Of a stretch of DNA of 64,000 nucleotides, positions 8,825 through 19,056 are shown one piece after another (positions within the stretch are counted from its first letter, which is position 1; the number at the start of each line of letters is the position of its first letter). Both the position numbers and the translations under genes were made by a program. Under the pieces are notes generated by a model, which was not told where the DNA came from, did no database searches, and saw only the letters and a list, made by a program, of their open reading frames with translations. The stretch is from Rhizobium leguminosarum (GTDB taxonomy: Bacteria > Pseudomonadota > Alphaproteobacteria > Rhizobiales > Rhizobiaceae). The stretch covers positions 1,860,001-1,924,000 of the forward strand of contig NZ_CP016286.1 in the NCBI RefSeq assembly GCF_001679785.1, given 5' to 3'.

Positions 8825-9769
8825 TCAACCCTTCACTGCGCCGGCGGCGATGCCGCGGACGAAAAGCCGTCCCGACACGAAGTAGACGATGAGCGGCACC
8901 AGACCGGTGAGGATCGTTGCCGCCATGTTGACGTTGTATTCCTTCACACCCTGAACGGAATTGACGATGTTGTTGAGCTGCACGGTCATCGGATAGGTAT
9001 CCGGCCGGGTAAAAACCACGCCGAACAGGAAGTCGTTCCAGATGCCGGTCACCTGCAGGATCATCGCGACGACGAAGATCGGCAGCGACATCGGCAGCAT
9101 GATCCGCAGGAATATCTGCCAGAAGCCCGCCCCGTCGACACGCGCCGCCTTGAACAACTCTTCCGGCAGCGACACGAAATAGTTGCGGAAGAGCAGCGTC
9201 AGGATCGGCATGCCGAAGATCGAATGGACGATGACGAGGCCGGTCAGCGTGCCGTAGATACCGATTTCGCGCAGGATAATGACGATCGGATAGATCATCA
9301 CCTGGTAGGGAATGAATGCGCCGATGATAAGGATCGAGAAGAAAAGCTCGGATCCCCTGAAGCGCCAGTTGGCCAGCGCATAGCCGTTCACCGAGGCGAT
9401 TGCGATCGAGATGATGACCGACGGCACTGTGATGCGCACCGAGTTCCAGAACCCACGCGATAGCCCATCACAGTTCAGGCCGGTGCAGGCCTGCGCCCAG
9501 GCCTTCACCCAGGGTTCGAAAGTGATCTCTACCGGCGGCGAGAAGATGTTGCCGAGACGAATTTCCGGCATGCCCTTCAGCGAAGTGACGACCATCACAT
9601 AGAGCGGCAGCAGATAGTAAAGGGCTGCGACGATCAGCGTACCGTAGAGCATGATGTTGCGCGCCGACAGCGCCGGGCGTGGCTTCGGGCCACTGGGGCC
9701 GTCGCCAAGCTTCCGCGCAACGGCGTCGATGCCGGCAGCAACGGTGTTGAGAGCTTCTATATTAGCCAC
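8825..9769 (-). CDS. Carbohydrate ABC transporter permease, MalG type
   Basis: An inner-membrane permease of about 314 residues with six predicted hydrophobic segments. The EAA loop (EELFKAARVDGAGFWQIFLRI) contacts the ATPase. A GGAGGG ribosome site favours a GTG start at 9769, which overlaps the preceding permease gene by eight bases; an in-frame ATG at 9784 is the alternative. It is the second half of the heterodimeric channel and is followed four bases later by the ATPase gene. Confidence 0.94.
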   Translation of the reverse strand: MANIEALNTVAAGIDAVARKLGDGPSGPKPRPALSARNIMLYGTLIVAALYYLLPLYVMVVTSLKGMPEIRLGNIFSPPVEITFEPWVKAWAQACTGLNCDGLSRGFWNSVRITVPSVIISIAIASVNGYALANWRFRGSELFFSILIIGAFIPYQVMIYPIVIILREIGIYGTLTGLVIVHSIFGMPILTLLFRNYFVSLPEELFKAARVDGAGFWQIFLRIMLPMSLPIFVVAMILQVTGIWNDFLFGVVFTRPDTYPMTVQLNNIVNSVQGVKEYNVNMAATILTGLVPLIVYFVSGRLFVRGIAAGAVKG

Positions 9770-10667
9770 GCTTGCGCCCTCCACCGAATTCCAGATAGGC
9801 CCACGGAACGATGATGATCGCGACAGTGACGAGCATCATGGTCGAGGCAGCAAAGCCCTGCCCCAGGTTCTGCGCCTGGAACATGTAGTCGTAGACATAT
9901 TTCGCCGGCACTTCAGAGGAAATGCCCGGTCCGCCTGAAGTCTGGGCGACCACGAGGTCGTAGACCTTGACGATGCCGGAGGCGATGATCACGATCGTGG
10001 TGATAAAGACCGGCCGCATCATCGGGATCACGATGAAGAGATAGGTCCTCCACATCGGAATGCCGTCCACGCGCGCCGCTTTCCAGATGTCCTCGTCGAT
10101 CCCACGCAGGCCGGCAAGCATCAGGCACATGACGAGACCCGTTCCCTGCCACAGCGCCGCGATCAGAATGCCGTAGATGACGATTTCAGGCGTATAAAGC
10201 GGATTGAAGGTGAAGCTCGTCCACCCGATCGATCGCACCACCGCCTGAATGCCGAAATCGGGGTTCAGAACCCATTGCCAGACCAGGCCCGTCACGATGA
10301 AGGACAGCGCGAAGGGATAGAGAAAGATGGTGCGGAAAGTGTTTTCGAAACGGATCTTCTGGTCCATCAGCGCGGCGAGCATGAAACCGATCACGAGGCT
10401 GAAGATCAGCGAGAGGATGCCGTAGACAGCCAGATTCTCGATCGCCGTCACCCAGCGGGGTGCCGCCCATAGGCGCTCGTACTGATCGAAGCCGACGAAG
10501 CTCAACCGCGGAAGCAGTTTGGAATTGGTGAAAGAATAAAAGATCGTCCAAAACGTGCCGCCGACAAAGATCACCAGCGCTGTCAGGATCATCGGGATAG
10601 ACGCAATCTTGGCATTCAGATTGCGCAGTAACTTGTTTGGCCGGCCTGCTCGCGCTTGACCCGTCAT
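9762..10667 (-). CDS. Carbohydrate ABC transporter permease, MalF type
   Basis: A permease of about 301 residues with six hydrophobic segments. The EAA motif (DEDIWKAARVDGIPMWRTYL) is near residue 200. The ATG at 10667 has an AGGAGAAG ribosome site eight bases upstream, so it is preferred to a GTG two codons earlier. It partners the MalG-type permease, which overlaps its end. Together they form the channel for the sugar delivered by the binding protein. Confidence 0.94.
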   Translation of the reverse strand: MTGQARAGRPNKLLRNLNAKIASIPMILTALVIFVGGTFWTIFYSFTNSKLLPRLSFVGFDQYERLWAAPRWVTAIENLAVYGILSLIFSLVIGFMLAALMDQKIRFENTFRTIFLYPFALSFIVTGLVWQWVLNPDFGIQAVVRSIGWTSFTFNPLYTPEIVIYGILIAALWQGTGLVMCLMLAGLRGIDEDIWKAARVDGIPMWRTYLFIVIPMMRPVFITTIVIIASGIVKVYDLVVAQTSGGPGISSEVPAKYVYDYMFQAQNLGQGFAASTMMLVTVAIIIVPWAYLEFGGGRKRG

Positions 10668-10801
10668 AAACACTTCTCCTCAATCGCAAATGCGACAGTA
10701 ACAAAACGGCAAGACGCCGCCTGTCGTCCCCACCTCCGAACCTTTGAAGATACCGGAGAGACGCCGCCAACCGCCGGACGATCACCGGCCGTCCGGACCG
10801 A

Positions 10802-10823
10802 TCCGGCCCCCATGGGAGCCGGA
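10802..10823 (-). other. Intercistronic stem-loop after the binding-protein gene
   Basis: The dyad TCCGGC-CCC / GGG-GCCGGA lies in the 179-bp gap between the binding-protein gene and the first permease gene. There is no T tract, so it is more likely an mRNA-stabilising or attenuating hairpin than a full terminator. Such hairpins often raise binding-protein levels over permease levels in ABC operons; that role here is inference. Confidence 0.5.
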
Positions 10824-10846
10824 CCGCAAGGCAGCAAGTCTGCCGA

Positions 10847-12082
10847 TCAGTCAGCAGAAGCGATGATCCCGGCGAAACGCTTCTGAGCGTCTTCCGGCGT
10901 CATCGACGGATTGGCGAAGAATTCGGAGAATAGGTCTTCCTTCTGCTTCTGGCTGTCGGCCGAAAGCAGCTGGTCGGTACCTTGGATCACGTTGCCCTTC
11001 TGAAGGATTTCGAGACCCTTCTTCATGCAATCGTTGGCGGCGGCGAGATCGACGTCGCTGCGAACCGGCAGCGAACCCTTCTTCAGGTTGAAGGCAACCT
11101 GGGTCTTGGGATCGAGCAGGGTCTTGGCGAGCACCGCCTGCGCCTTGGACTTTTCCTCGTCCTTCAGCAGCGGGAAGTAGAAGGCGTCGCCACCCGTCGA
11201 GATGATCTCGTTCACGCCGAGGCCCGGCAGGCAGGTATAGTCGGTGCCGGCCTTCTGACCGGCCAGCGCGAATTCGCCCTGCGCCCAGTCGCCCATGATC
11301 TGGCCGCCGGCCTTACCTGTGATAACAAGGTTGGTGGCTTGGTTCCAATCCTGGACGTTGCTGCCTTTGGCCATGCGCCGAGCATCGTCGGCGGCCTTGA
11401 ACACCTTGGCGATTTCAGGACCGGCAGCAACTTCCGCATCCTTGTCCTTGAAGACCTTGTTGAAGGTATCCTTGCCGGCAACCGCAACCATCAGCACGTC
11501 GAAGGCGCCTGTTGCCTGCCACGGCTGACCACCGACGGCGAGCGGAATGATGCCGGCCTTTTCGAGAGCCGGAGCCGCAGCGACGAATTCGTCCCAATTC
11601 TTCGGAACTTCGACGCCGGCCTTCTTGAAGGCGGCGTTCGAAAGCCACAACCACTGCCAGGAGTGGATGTTGACGGGAGCGCAGTAGATCTTGCCGTCGA
11701 TCGTGCAAGAATCGAGCAGGCTCGACGGACGAATGATGTCCTTCCACTTCTCGGCGGTCGCTACGTCGGTCAGATCGCGCATCAGGCCGGCCTGGACAAG
11801 TTCCTCGGCCTGGCGTCCATGGTTGAACTGGGTCGCGCCCATCGGGTCGCCGCCGGTGATGCGGCTGATCATGATCGGGCGAGCAGTGCCGCCGGAGCCG
11901 GCGATCGCGCCGTCGACCCAGTGGTTACCGGTGGCGTCGAATGACTTGGCCAACTCGGCGACCGCTGCAGCTTCGCCGCCAGACGTCCACCAGTGGGTGA
12001 CTTCAAGATCGGTGGCATTGGCGGCTCCCAGCGGAAGCGCGACCGAAGCGGCAAGCAGGGCTGCCATTAGACGGATTTTCAT
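10847..12082 (-). CDS. Periplasmic sugar-binding protein of the ABC importer
   Basis: A 411-residue extracellular solute-binding protein of family 1. The N terminus has a positively charged stretch, a hydrophobic core and an ANA|TD cleavage region near residue 23, so it is exported to the periplasm. LEVTHWWTSGGEAAAV opens the mature protein as in glucose/mannose-type binding proteins. It is the first gene of the locus, with a GGGAGGA ribosome site and a long upstream region shared with the divergent LacI gene. The ligand is not determined; mannosides, xylosides or the corresponding monosaccharides fit the neighbours. Confidence 0.95.
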   Translation of the reverse strand: MKIRLMAALLAASVALPLGAANATDLEVTHWWTSGGEAAAVAELAKSFDATGNHWVDGAIAGSGGTARPIMISRITGGDPMGATQFNHGRQAEELVQAGLMRDLTDVATAEKWKDIIRPSSLLDSCTIDGKIYCAPVNIHSWQWLWLSNAAFKKAGVEVPKNWDEFVAAAPALEKAGIIPLAVGGQPWQATGAFDVLMVAVAGKDTFNKVFKDKDAEVAAGPEIAKVFKAADDARRMAKGSNVQDWNQATNLVITGKAGGQIMGDWAQGEFALAGQKAGTDYTCLPGLGVNEIISTGGDAFYFPLLKDEEKSKAQAVLAKTLLDPKTQVAFNLKKGSLPVRSDVDLAAANDCMKKGLEILQKGNVIQGTDQLLSADSQKQKEDLFSEFFANPSMTPEDAQKRFAGIIASAD

Positions 12083-12099
12083 GAGTTTTCCTCCCTCAC

Positions 12100-12233
12100 T
12101 GAAACGTTGCCGGAAAAACTTAGATCAATCGATTTCCTCACGCAACTGCCCGCCTGCAAATTTTTCCGTGAGCACCACAGTTGCTACTTCTGCCTGTTGA
12201 AAGGCTGGCGTTCGCGTGCCTTGAATCGATTCT
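12100..12233. promoter_or_regulatory. Candidate LacI-family operators between the binding-protein and lacI-type genes
   Basis: Two dyads with the central CG typical of LacI-family operators are visible: TGAAACGTTGCC at 12100-12111 and TGAATCGATTCT at 12222-12233. A related AATCGATT lies at 12127-12134. They sit in the 456-bp divergent region between the ABC operon and its probable regulator. The rest of that region is AT-richer and holds no convincing gene. Operator function is inference. Confidence 0.45.
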
Positions 12234-12538
12234 CGACCACGCGCCACCGCACCTGCGTTTTCTGGTATAAATTGTTGAATTTAAACAGTATATTCAGAAC
12301 AATTCTTGCGTGCGGCCGATTATCCTTTTCGCAACTGCAGAAAAATGGGTCATAAATCGCCGATTCAACCTATGCGTAGCATCCCGCAATGCACACAAGA
12401 AAAAGTCCTCGACATTTCTACTGTATCGTTACAGATTGCGTTCCTTAGGGAGGCGCGATTTTGGCAGGTGGGCGGGCTTACCGCGCTTGAGAAAGCCTCT
12501 ATAAGCGACACCAATTCGCGCGAGGCAGGCTTACAGGG

Positions 12539-13582
12539 ATGGAAAACAAGGGAAATTTCGGGCAGGCCGCATCGGCACCGACGGCGCGCGAGCGCCCGAC
12601 ATTGAAGACGATCGCCTTCATGACCGGCCTTGGCGTGACGACGGTGTCACGCGCGCTGAAGGATGCGCCGGATATCGGGGCCGAGACCAAGGAGCGCGTG
12701 CGCATGGTCGCCCGCCAGCTCGGCTACCAGCCGAACAGGGCAGGTGTGCGCCTGCGCACTGGCAAGACCAACGTCATCGCCCTCGTCCTCAGCATCGACG
12801 AGGAGATCATGGGCTTTTCGAGCCAGATGGTCTTCGGCATCTCCGAGGTGCTGTCCGGCACGCCCTATCATATCGTCATCACGCCGCATTCCCACAGTAA
12901 GGACCCGATGCAGCCGGTGCGCTATATCCTCGATACCGGCTCGGCCGACGGCGTCATCATCTCCCGCATCGAGCCGGATGATCCGCGCGTGCGGCTGCTG
13001 ACGGAGCGCGGCATGCCCTTCGCTACGCATGGGCGCACCGATGCGGGTCTCACGCATCCGTTCCACGATTTCGACAACGAGGCCTTCGCTCATCAGGCGG
13101 TGGAAAAGCTCGTCAAGCGCGGCCGGCGCCGCATCGCCCTGCTGCAGCCGCCGAGCAAGCTCACCTACTACGCCCATATCCGCATCGGCTTCCAAACCGG
13201 CCTGCATGATTACGGCGCCGAGGAAGTGCCGCTGCGCGTCAACACCGACGCACCGCTCGCCGACATCCGCGACATCGTCGAGGTGATGATGCGCTCGGCC
13301 AACGCCCCCGACGGCATCGTCTGTTCGGCCGGTAGCGCGGCGATCGCTGTCAATGCCGGCATAGAAGCCGCCGGCAAGGCGCTCGGCCGCGATCTCGACA
13401 TGGTCTCCAAGCAATCGGTACCAATCCTGAACTGGATCCGCCCCGAGATCATCACCGCCCAGGAAGACGTGCGCCAAGCCGGCCGAGAAATGGCCAAAGC
13501 CGTCATCGCCCGCATCGATGGCGTCGAACCGGAACTGCTGCAGAGCGTAAGCCAGCCGACTTGGCCGGAGAGCGGCCGGTAG
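12539..13582 (+). CDS. LacI family transcriptional regulator
   Basis: A 347-residue repressor-type protein. Its N-terminal helix-turn-helix reads [20 protein letters not shown], followed by the hinge helix region [15 protein letters not shown]. Residues from about 75 on form the periplasmic-binding-protein-like effector domain. It is transcribed away from the ABC/GH operon and is its likely regulator. The inducer is probably the imported sugar or a catabolite. The gene converges on the leuS-like pseudogene 59 bases downstream. Confidence 0.93.
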   Translation: MENKGNFGQAASAPTARERPTLKTIAFMTGLGVTTVSRALKDAPDIGAETKERVRMVARQLGYQPNRAGVRLRTGKTNVIALVLSIDEEIMGFSSQMVFGISEVLSGTPYHIVITPHSHSKDPMQPVRYILDTGSADGVIISRIEPDDPRVRLLTERGMPFATHGRTDAGLTHPFHDFDNEAFAHQAVEKLVKRGRRRIALLQPPSKLTYYAHIRIGFQTGLHDYGAEEVPLRVNTDAPLADIRDIVEVMMRSANAPDGIVCSAGSAAIAVNAGIEAAGKALGRDLDMVSKQSVPILNWIRPEIITAQEDVRQAGREMAKAVIARIDGVEPELLQSVSQPTWPESGR

Positions 13583-13641
13583 GGCAGTCGATGGAGGAAA
13601 CCGACCGCCGGACTCAAATCCCGACGATCAGCTTTGGATCA

Positions 13642-16159
13642 TCATTGGTCTTCGACGACGAAATTCACCAGTCTCCCCGGGACAAGAACTTCCTTGATCA
13701 CCGTTTTGCCGTCGAGCAAGGCCATGACTGAAGGTTCGGATCGCGCCGCCGCAAGCAGCGCCTCGCCGAGATCGGTGGCGGCTTCGAAGCGGTGGCGAAC
13801 CTTGCCGTTGATCTGCACGACATATTCGCGGGTCTCCATCTCGATCATTGCAGGATCGAAGGTCGGCCAGGAAACCCATGTCAGTGTTTCCCCGTGACCA
13901 AGCTTGCTCCATAACTCCTCCGCTATGTGAGGCGCAAAGGGTGCAAGCAACAGCACGAATGTGTCCACCACTTCGCGCGGACGCGCTGCTTCCGCCGTCA
14001 GTGCGTTGGCCAGTTCCATCAGCCGGGAAACCGCGGTGTTGAACCGAATTGCTTCGATATCCGCCGTGACGGTCTTCACCGTCTGGTGGCGCAAGCGCAG
14101 AAGCTGCGGGCTGGGGGCCGCCTCCACCACCGCTGGAGACAATCCGTCGCTCTCGTCGCAGACAATGCGCCAGGCACGCTCCAGAAACCGACGCACGCCG
14201 ATCACGCCAGCGGTCTGCCAGGGTTTTGCCGCGTCCAGAGGTCCCATGAACATCTCGTACAGGCGCAAGGCGTCGGCCCCGAACTGATCGATGACATCGT
14301 CGGGGTTAACAACGTTCAGCCGCGACTTCGACATCTTCTCGACGGCGCGCTGCACTTCGGCCGATCCAGCCAACCATCTGCCCTCCTCTTCGACGACGGA
14401 AGACGGCTCGTAATACCGGCCCGCCGTATCGCGGTAAGAATGAGCGAGGATCATGCCCTGGTTGAACAGCCGGTGGAACGGCTCTTCCGTCGAAACGACG
14501 CCGATGTCGTAGAGAACCTTGTGCCAGAAGCGGGCATAGAGAAGATGCAGGACCGCATGCTCGGCGCCGCCGACATAGAGGTCGACCGGCATCCAATAGC
14601 GCTCGGCCTCGCGCCCAACAGGTTCGCTGATGTTTTCGGGATCGAGGAATCTAAGATAATACCAGCAGGAGCCCGCCCATTGCGGCATCGTATTAGTCTC
14701 CTGCCGTGCCGGAATGTCGGTACCCGGCACGATCGTTTCGACCCAGGCCTGCGCACGGGCAAGCGGCGGTTCGCCATCCGGCGTCGGAGCGTAGTCGTCC
14801 AGTTCAGGCGGCAGCAGCGGCAGGCATTCCTCGGGCAGCGGCATCACCGAGCCGTCCGCCAGATGCAGCACCGGTATCGGCTCGCCCCAGTAGCGCTGGC
14901 GGGAGAATAGCCAATCACGCAGGCGATAGGTGACCTTAGGCCAGCCCGCGCCGTTCGCCTGCAGCCAGGCGATGATGGCTTTCCTAGCCTCCGGCGAGGC
15001 CAGACCATTCAGGAAGCCCGGAATTGACCATCCTCCCCTCGCCCTCAAACGCCGCCTTTTCGATATCGTCCGCACTGTCGATCACGCGAATGATCGGCAG
15101 GCCCTGCGCGCAGGCAAAGGCGCGGTCCCGCGCATCATGGGCCGGCACCGCCATCAAGGCGCCGGTGCCGTAGCCAGCCAGCACGTAATCGGCCACCCAG
15201 ATCGGGAGCCGGGCGGCGGTGGCGGGATTGACGGCATAGGCGCCGGTGAAGACGCCGGTCTTCTCGCGTCCAGCATCGGCACGCATCGCTTCCTCCAATG
15301 CCTCGGCCTCGGCGATATAGGCGGCAACCGCCTCTCGGGCTTCCGGCGTAACGGTGGTGGCGACAGCGAGATGCTCCGGCGCGAGCACGATATAGCTTGC
15401 TCCGAACAGGGTCTCGGGGCGCGTCGTGAAGACGGTGATGCCCTCCGCGCCATTCTCGAGCGAAAACCGGATTTCGGCGCCCTCGGAGCGTCCGATCCAG
15501 TTGCGCTGCATGATTTTCAGGTTTTCGGGCCAGTCGAGGCCGTCCAGTCCCTGCAGCAGCCGATCGGCATAGGCCGTGATGCGCAGCATCCACTGACGCA
15601 TCCTGCGGCCAATGACGGGATCGCCGGTCTCGACATAACGCCCGTCCTTGACCTCCTCGTCGGCAAGCACCGCGTTCTGGGCCGGGCACCAGTTGACCGC
15701 GACCTCCGCCTGATAGGCGAGGCCCTTCTCGAACAGCTTCAGGAAGATCCACTGCGTCCAGCGCACATAGGCGGGGTCGGTCGTGGCAAACTCGCGACTC
15801 CAGTCATAAGAGAAACCCAGCCTCTGCACCTGCCCGCGAAACGTCTCGATATTGCGCTTCGTCGTGACATCGGGATGCACACCAGTCCGCATCGCGTGGC
15901 GCTCCGCCGGCAGCCCGAAACTGTCCCATCCCATCGGATGCAAGACATTGAGGCCGCACATGCGTTTGTAGCGGCACGTTATATCAGTGGCCGTATAGCC
16001 GAGAGGGTGGCCGACATGCAGGCCCGCACCGGAAGGATATGGGAACATGTCGAGTGCGTAGAATTTCGGTCTGGCCGGATCGATTTCCGCCCGGAAGATA
16101 TGGTGGTCGGCCCAATAGGCCTGCCACTTCGGTTCGATCGTCTTGGGATCATAAGGCAT
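13642..16159 (-). pseudogene. Second leucyl-tRNA synthetase gene (LeuRS paralogue) with a one-base frameshift
   Basis: The two halves together encode about 838 residues of class I LeuRS. The first frame (16159 down to about 15020) has the HIGH-type motif GLHVGHPLG, the Zn/CP1 region and the editing motifs TTRPET and [10 protein letters not shown]. The second frame (to 13642) has WYYLRF, EKMSKS and the anticodon-binding and C-terminal domains. The frame changes at about 15020: the sense strand reads TCCGGGCTTCC where one G fewer would give [13 protein letters not shown]. So this is either a very recent pseudogene or a sequencing error. No leucine biosynthesis or ribosomal genes are near, so it looks like an accessory LeuRS rather than the housekeeping copy. 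Confidence 0.85.
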
Positions 16160-16763
16160 GCATCACTCCTGGCGCCGGTCGGCTATGCGGCGGCGTGTCC
16201 TGAAAAATGGAGGCGTTCTTTGGTTCAGGAGCAGCTACGGCTGCCGGTGCTCCGGTGACGTCCGGCAGCCGCGGCCAAGTCGAAACGCACGCGGAGTTGC
16301 GGCACGGAATCTCAGTACCGCCTGCAGGACGGAAAAGGCACAATATGGCTTGGGAAACGATCTGATGTCCATGGATGGTAACTCAGGCAAATAAACGGAA
16401 AGCAAACGACAGCATTGACCCGGCTCCGATCAGGAGGCCGTGGTGATAAGTCGTGCACCGCTTCTGCGGGCAATTGGTGCTTGAGTTGCCATGGTCATAA
16501 GCCAAGAGTGCCCGATAAGATCGCTTATGCCAAGAGGGTATTTGTACGAAAGGCTCCGTTCAGATCCGCCAGCGCGTTCCTTACCAGCTGATCGGAGCAC
16601 CGCCGCGATCTTCGGGTGACTGCCTCGCCGCGCCGCGTCACGGCATGGATAGCGCGGTGGACGGATGGCGCCAGCGGCTTGACGATCAGGGTGTGCCGCA
16701 TCGGTTCGAAAAAAGCCAAGATTGCCCGCCATCTCAGAGACGAGCCACGGGGGATTCGACAGG
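16160..16763. other. Gene-free 600-bp stretch with a possible LysR remnant
   Basis: No intact gene is supported here. On the minus strand, 16525-16719 and a few codons upstream read like the tail of a LysR-type effector domain (FFEPMRHTLIVKPLAPSVHR). There is no helix-turn-helix and no complete domain, so it is at most a decayed fragment. The rest carries no clear repeat, RNA or motif and must include the promoter of the LeuRS-like gene. Confidence 0.3.
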
Positions 16764-17378
16764 ATGCAGCAGAGCGGCGTGCCCTATTTCAGCCAATGGG
16801 AAACACCGGGCATGACACTGCCGGTGCTTGCCGAGGGATCGCAGGCCTTGCTCAACGATCCGCTCTGGCGCTATTCGGGAGCCGGAACGATCGAGGAATA
16901 TGCGCGCTGGGCGGTCAATGTCTGCGGCATGGCCTGCCTGAAGATGATCCTTGCCGCCCGCGGCGAGATCCATCCGACACTCGAGCTTGCCCGCGCCTGC
17001 ACCGCCTATGGCGGTTATGTCGTCAACGAGATCGATGCCTCGATCAAAGGGCTGATCTACGCGCCCTTCGTCCGTTTCGCCGCCGAGCGTTTCGGCCTCG
17101 GCGCCGAGACGATCACCGGTGTCAAGACATCGGCCATTCCCGAGCATCTCGCGAAGCGCCGGTTCTTCATCGCCTCGGTGAACTCGGGCATCCGCTGGCC
17201 AGAGCGCGAGCCGCCCTCGAAAGGCGGACACTTGGTGCTGGTGACGGCAGCCAGCGATGAAACAATCCGTTTTCACAACCCGTCCGGTCATGACGAAGCG
17301 AGCCAGGCCGATGTGACACTGCCGCTTGCCGTCTTCGACCGTTTCTTCGCCAATCGCGGCATATCGGTCGACGCCTGA
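16764..17378 (+). CDS. C39-like peptidase family protein
   Basis: A papain-fold protein of about 204 residues resembling the Peptidase_C39_2 group. The candidate nucleophile is Cys54 in VNVCGMACLKM, and the His is in GGHLVLVTAAS followed by the FHNPSG segment. There is no signal peptide and no ABC-transporter fusion, so it is not a classical bacteriocin exporter peptidase. The gene lies 34 bases upstream of a D-Ala-D-Ala ligase gene in the same direction. Substrate and role are unknown; cleavage of a peptide or peptidoglycan-like bond is a guess from the neighbour. Confidence 0.75.
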   Translation: MQQSGVPYFSQWETPGMTLPVLAEGSQALLNDPLWRYSGAGTIEEYARWAVNVCGMACLKMILAARGEIHPTLELARACTAYGGYVVNEIDASIKGLIYAPFVRFAAERFGLGAETITGVKTSAIPEHLAKRRFFIASVNSGIRWPEREPPSKGGHLVLVTAASDETIRFHNPSGHDEASQADVTLPLAVFDRFFANRGISVDA

Positions 17379-17412
17379 CCCTTTTCAACACCAGATCGTT
17401 TCGGAGGCTTTC

Positions 17413-18489
17413 ATGACCCCATCCCCAAACAGGCTGCGCATTGCCGTGCTCTTCGGCGGCCGCTCGGCCGAGCATGAGGTTTCCGTGCTCTCGGCAACCA
17501 ATGTCATGGGCGCGCTCAAGCCCGAAAAATACGACGCCATCCCTGTTTTCATTACCCGCGAGGGGCAATGGCTGCTGAGCAGTTTCGAGGACGGTATACT
17601 GGCGACGCCTTCATCGGGCACGGAAATCTGCCTGGTGCCGGGTGGGCACGGCCGGGTGCTGGCGATCCCAGCTCATGGCGCGCCGCATGACCTAGCAAAG
17701 GTCGACATTCTGTTTCCTGTCCTCCACGGCCCGCATGGCGAGGACGGATCAGTGCAGGGCGCTGCAGCGGTGGCCCGCGTTCCACTCGCCGGTTGCGGCA
17801 TCCTCGGCTCCGCCGCAGCGCTCGACAAGGACATCGCCAAACGCCTGCTGAGGGCAGCGGGCCTGCCGGTGGCACGCGCGGTAACGATCCATGCGGGTGC
17901 CGCCCCTTCACTGGCAGCCTTGGAAGGCGAGCTCGGCCTGCCGCTCTTCATCAAGCCTGCGCGCCAGGGATCGTCGGTCGGCGTCGCCAAGGTCCATGCC
18001 AGCCAGGAATTTGCGCCCGCCCTTACTGAGGCCTTCCGCCACGATCGCACACTGCTCGCCGAGGAATTCGTGCGCGGCCGTGAGATCGAATTCAGCGTCT
18101 TGGAAGATGCGGCAGGAGAACTCTTCGTCTCCCGGCCGGGCGAGATCGTGCCGGCGGAAAGCCACGGCTTCTACAGTTACGATGCCAAATATATCGACGA
18201 GAAAGGTGCGGCGCTGAAAGTGCCGGCCGAACTGCCGCAGGAGGTCGAGACCGCCATGCGCGACGTGGCCGCAAGGGCCTTCCGGGCCGTCGGTTGCGAC
18301 GGCATGGCCCGCATCGACTTCTTCCTGACAGATGACATGCGGTTCCTCGTCAATGAAATCAACACCATCCCCGGCTTCACCGATATCAGCATGTATTCCA
18401 AGGCGATGGCGGCAAGCGGTGTCACCTACGCCGAAATCATCGACCGACTGGTGGACCACGGCCTGGCGCGCGCCCGACGGACCGCCTGA
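17413..18489 (+). CDS. ddl: D-alanine--D-alanine ligase
   Basis: A 358-residue ATP-grasp ligase that joins two D-alanines for peptidoglycan precursors. Seen motifs are FGGRSAEHEVSVLSA (N-terminal substrate loop), LHGPHGEDGSVQG, KPARQGSSVGV (ATP-binding) and EINTIPGFTDISMYSK (metal and D-Ala site). SYDAKY carries the tyrosine found in D-Ala-D-Ala rather than D-Ala-D-Lac ligases. The ATG at 17413 has a GGAGG site. It is of the longer DdlA type and is not beside mur/fts genes, so it may be an accessory ligase; that needs the rest of the genome. Confidence 0.93.
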   Translation: MTPSPNRLRIAVLFGGRSAEHEVSVLSATNVMGALKPEKYDAIPVFITREGQWLLSSFEDGILATPSSGTEICLVPGGHGRVLAIPAHGAPHDLAKVDILFPVLHGPHGEDGSVQGAAAVARVPLAGCGILGSAAALDKDIAKRLLRAAGLPVARAVTIHAGAAPSLAALEGELGLPLFIKPARQGSSVGVAKVHASQEFAPALTEAFRHDRTLLAEEFVRGREIEFSVLEDAAGELFVSRPGEIVPAESHGFYSYDAKYIDEKGAALKVPAELPQEVETAMRDVAARAFRAVGCDGMARIDFFLTDDMRFLVNEINTIPGFTDISMYSKAMAASGVTYAEIIDRLVDHGLARARRTA

Positions 18490-18504
18490 GACGGGAGCTT
18501 GATC

Positions 18505-19047
18505 ATGAACAGGTCGGTCTTGATTTCGGGATGTTCCGGCGGCGGAAAATCGACACTGCTTGCGGAACTTGCCGCCCGCGGTCATGCCGTCGTCGAAGAG
18601 CCCGGTCGGCGGATCGTCAGCCAAGAACTCGAGGGCGGCACGGCCCTGCCCTGGGTCGACATGGCGGCCTTTGCCCGCCGCGCGATCGAGATGGCGATGG
18701 CTGACCACACGGCGGCGCGTGAGCAGGCGGGCTGGACGTTTTTCGATCGTGGGCTGATCGATGCGGCGGCAGCGCTCCAACACCTCACCGGAGAACCGAT
18801 CCTGGAAAAATTGAGCGTCGCCCACCGCTATCACCAGAGGGTTTTTCTCACCCCGCCATGGCCCGAAATCTACACGACCGACCCCGAGCGGCGCCATGGC
18901 TTCGACGAGGCGGTCGCCGAATATGATCGACTTGCCGCCGTCTATCCGACGCTCGGCTACGACGTCTTCATGCTGCCGAAAATCGCGGTCGCCGACCGGG
19001 CGGATTTCATTCTCGACTGCCTCTCTCGGGAACCGAAGCAGCAGTAG
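18505..19047 (+). CDS. AAA_28-type P-loop ATPase/kinase
   Basis: A 180-residue nucleotide-binding protein with Walker A GCSGGGKST near the start and an FDRGLIDA segment about residue 78 resembling nucleotide or sugar kinases. It matches the small AAA_28 predicted ATPases. It follows ddl with 15 bases between them, so the C39-like gene, ddl and this gene may form one unit. No substrate is evident. Confidence 0.8.
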   Translation: MNRSVLISGCSGGGKSTLLAELAARGHAVVEEPGRRIVSQELEGGTALPWVDMAAFARRAIEMAMADHTAAREQAGWTFFDRGLIDAAAALQHLTGEPILEKLSVAHRYHQRVFLTPPWPEIYTTDPERRHGFDEAVAEYDRLAAVYPTLGYDVFMLPKIAVADRADFILDCLSREPKQQ

Positions 19048-19056
19048 ACGAGATCG

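Noticed and set aside
16430..16732. A 100-codon minus-strand gene
   Set aside because: The alternative frame in the same place resembles a LysR tail better, and neither has a start signal or complete domain.
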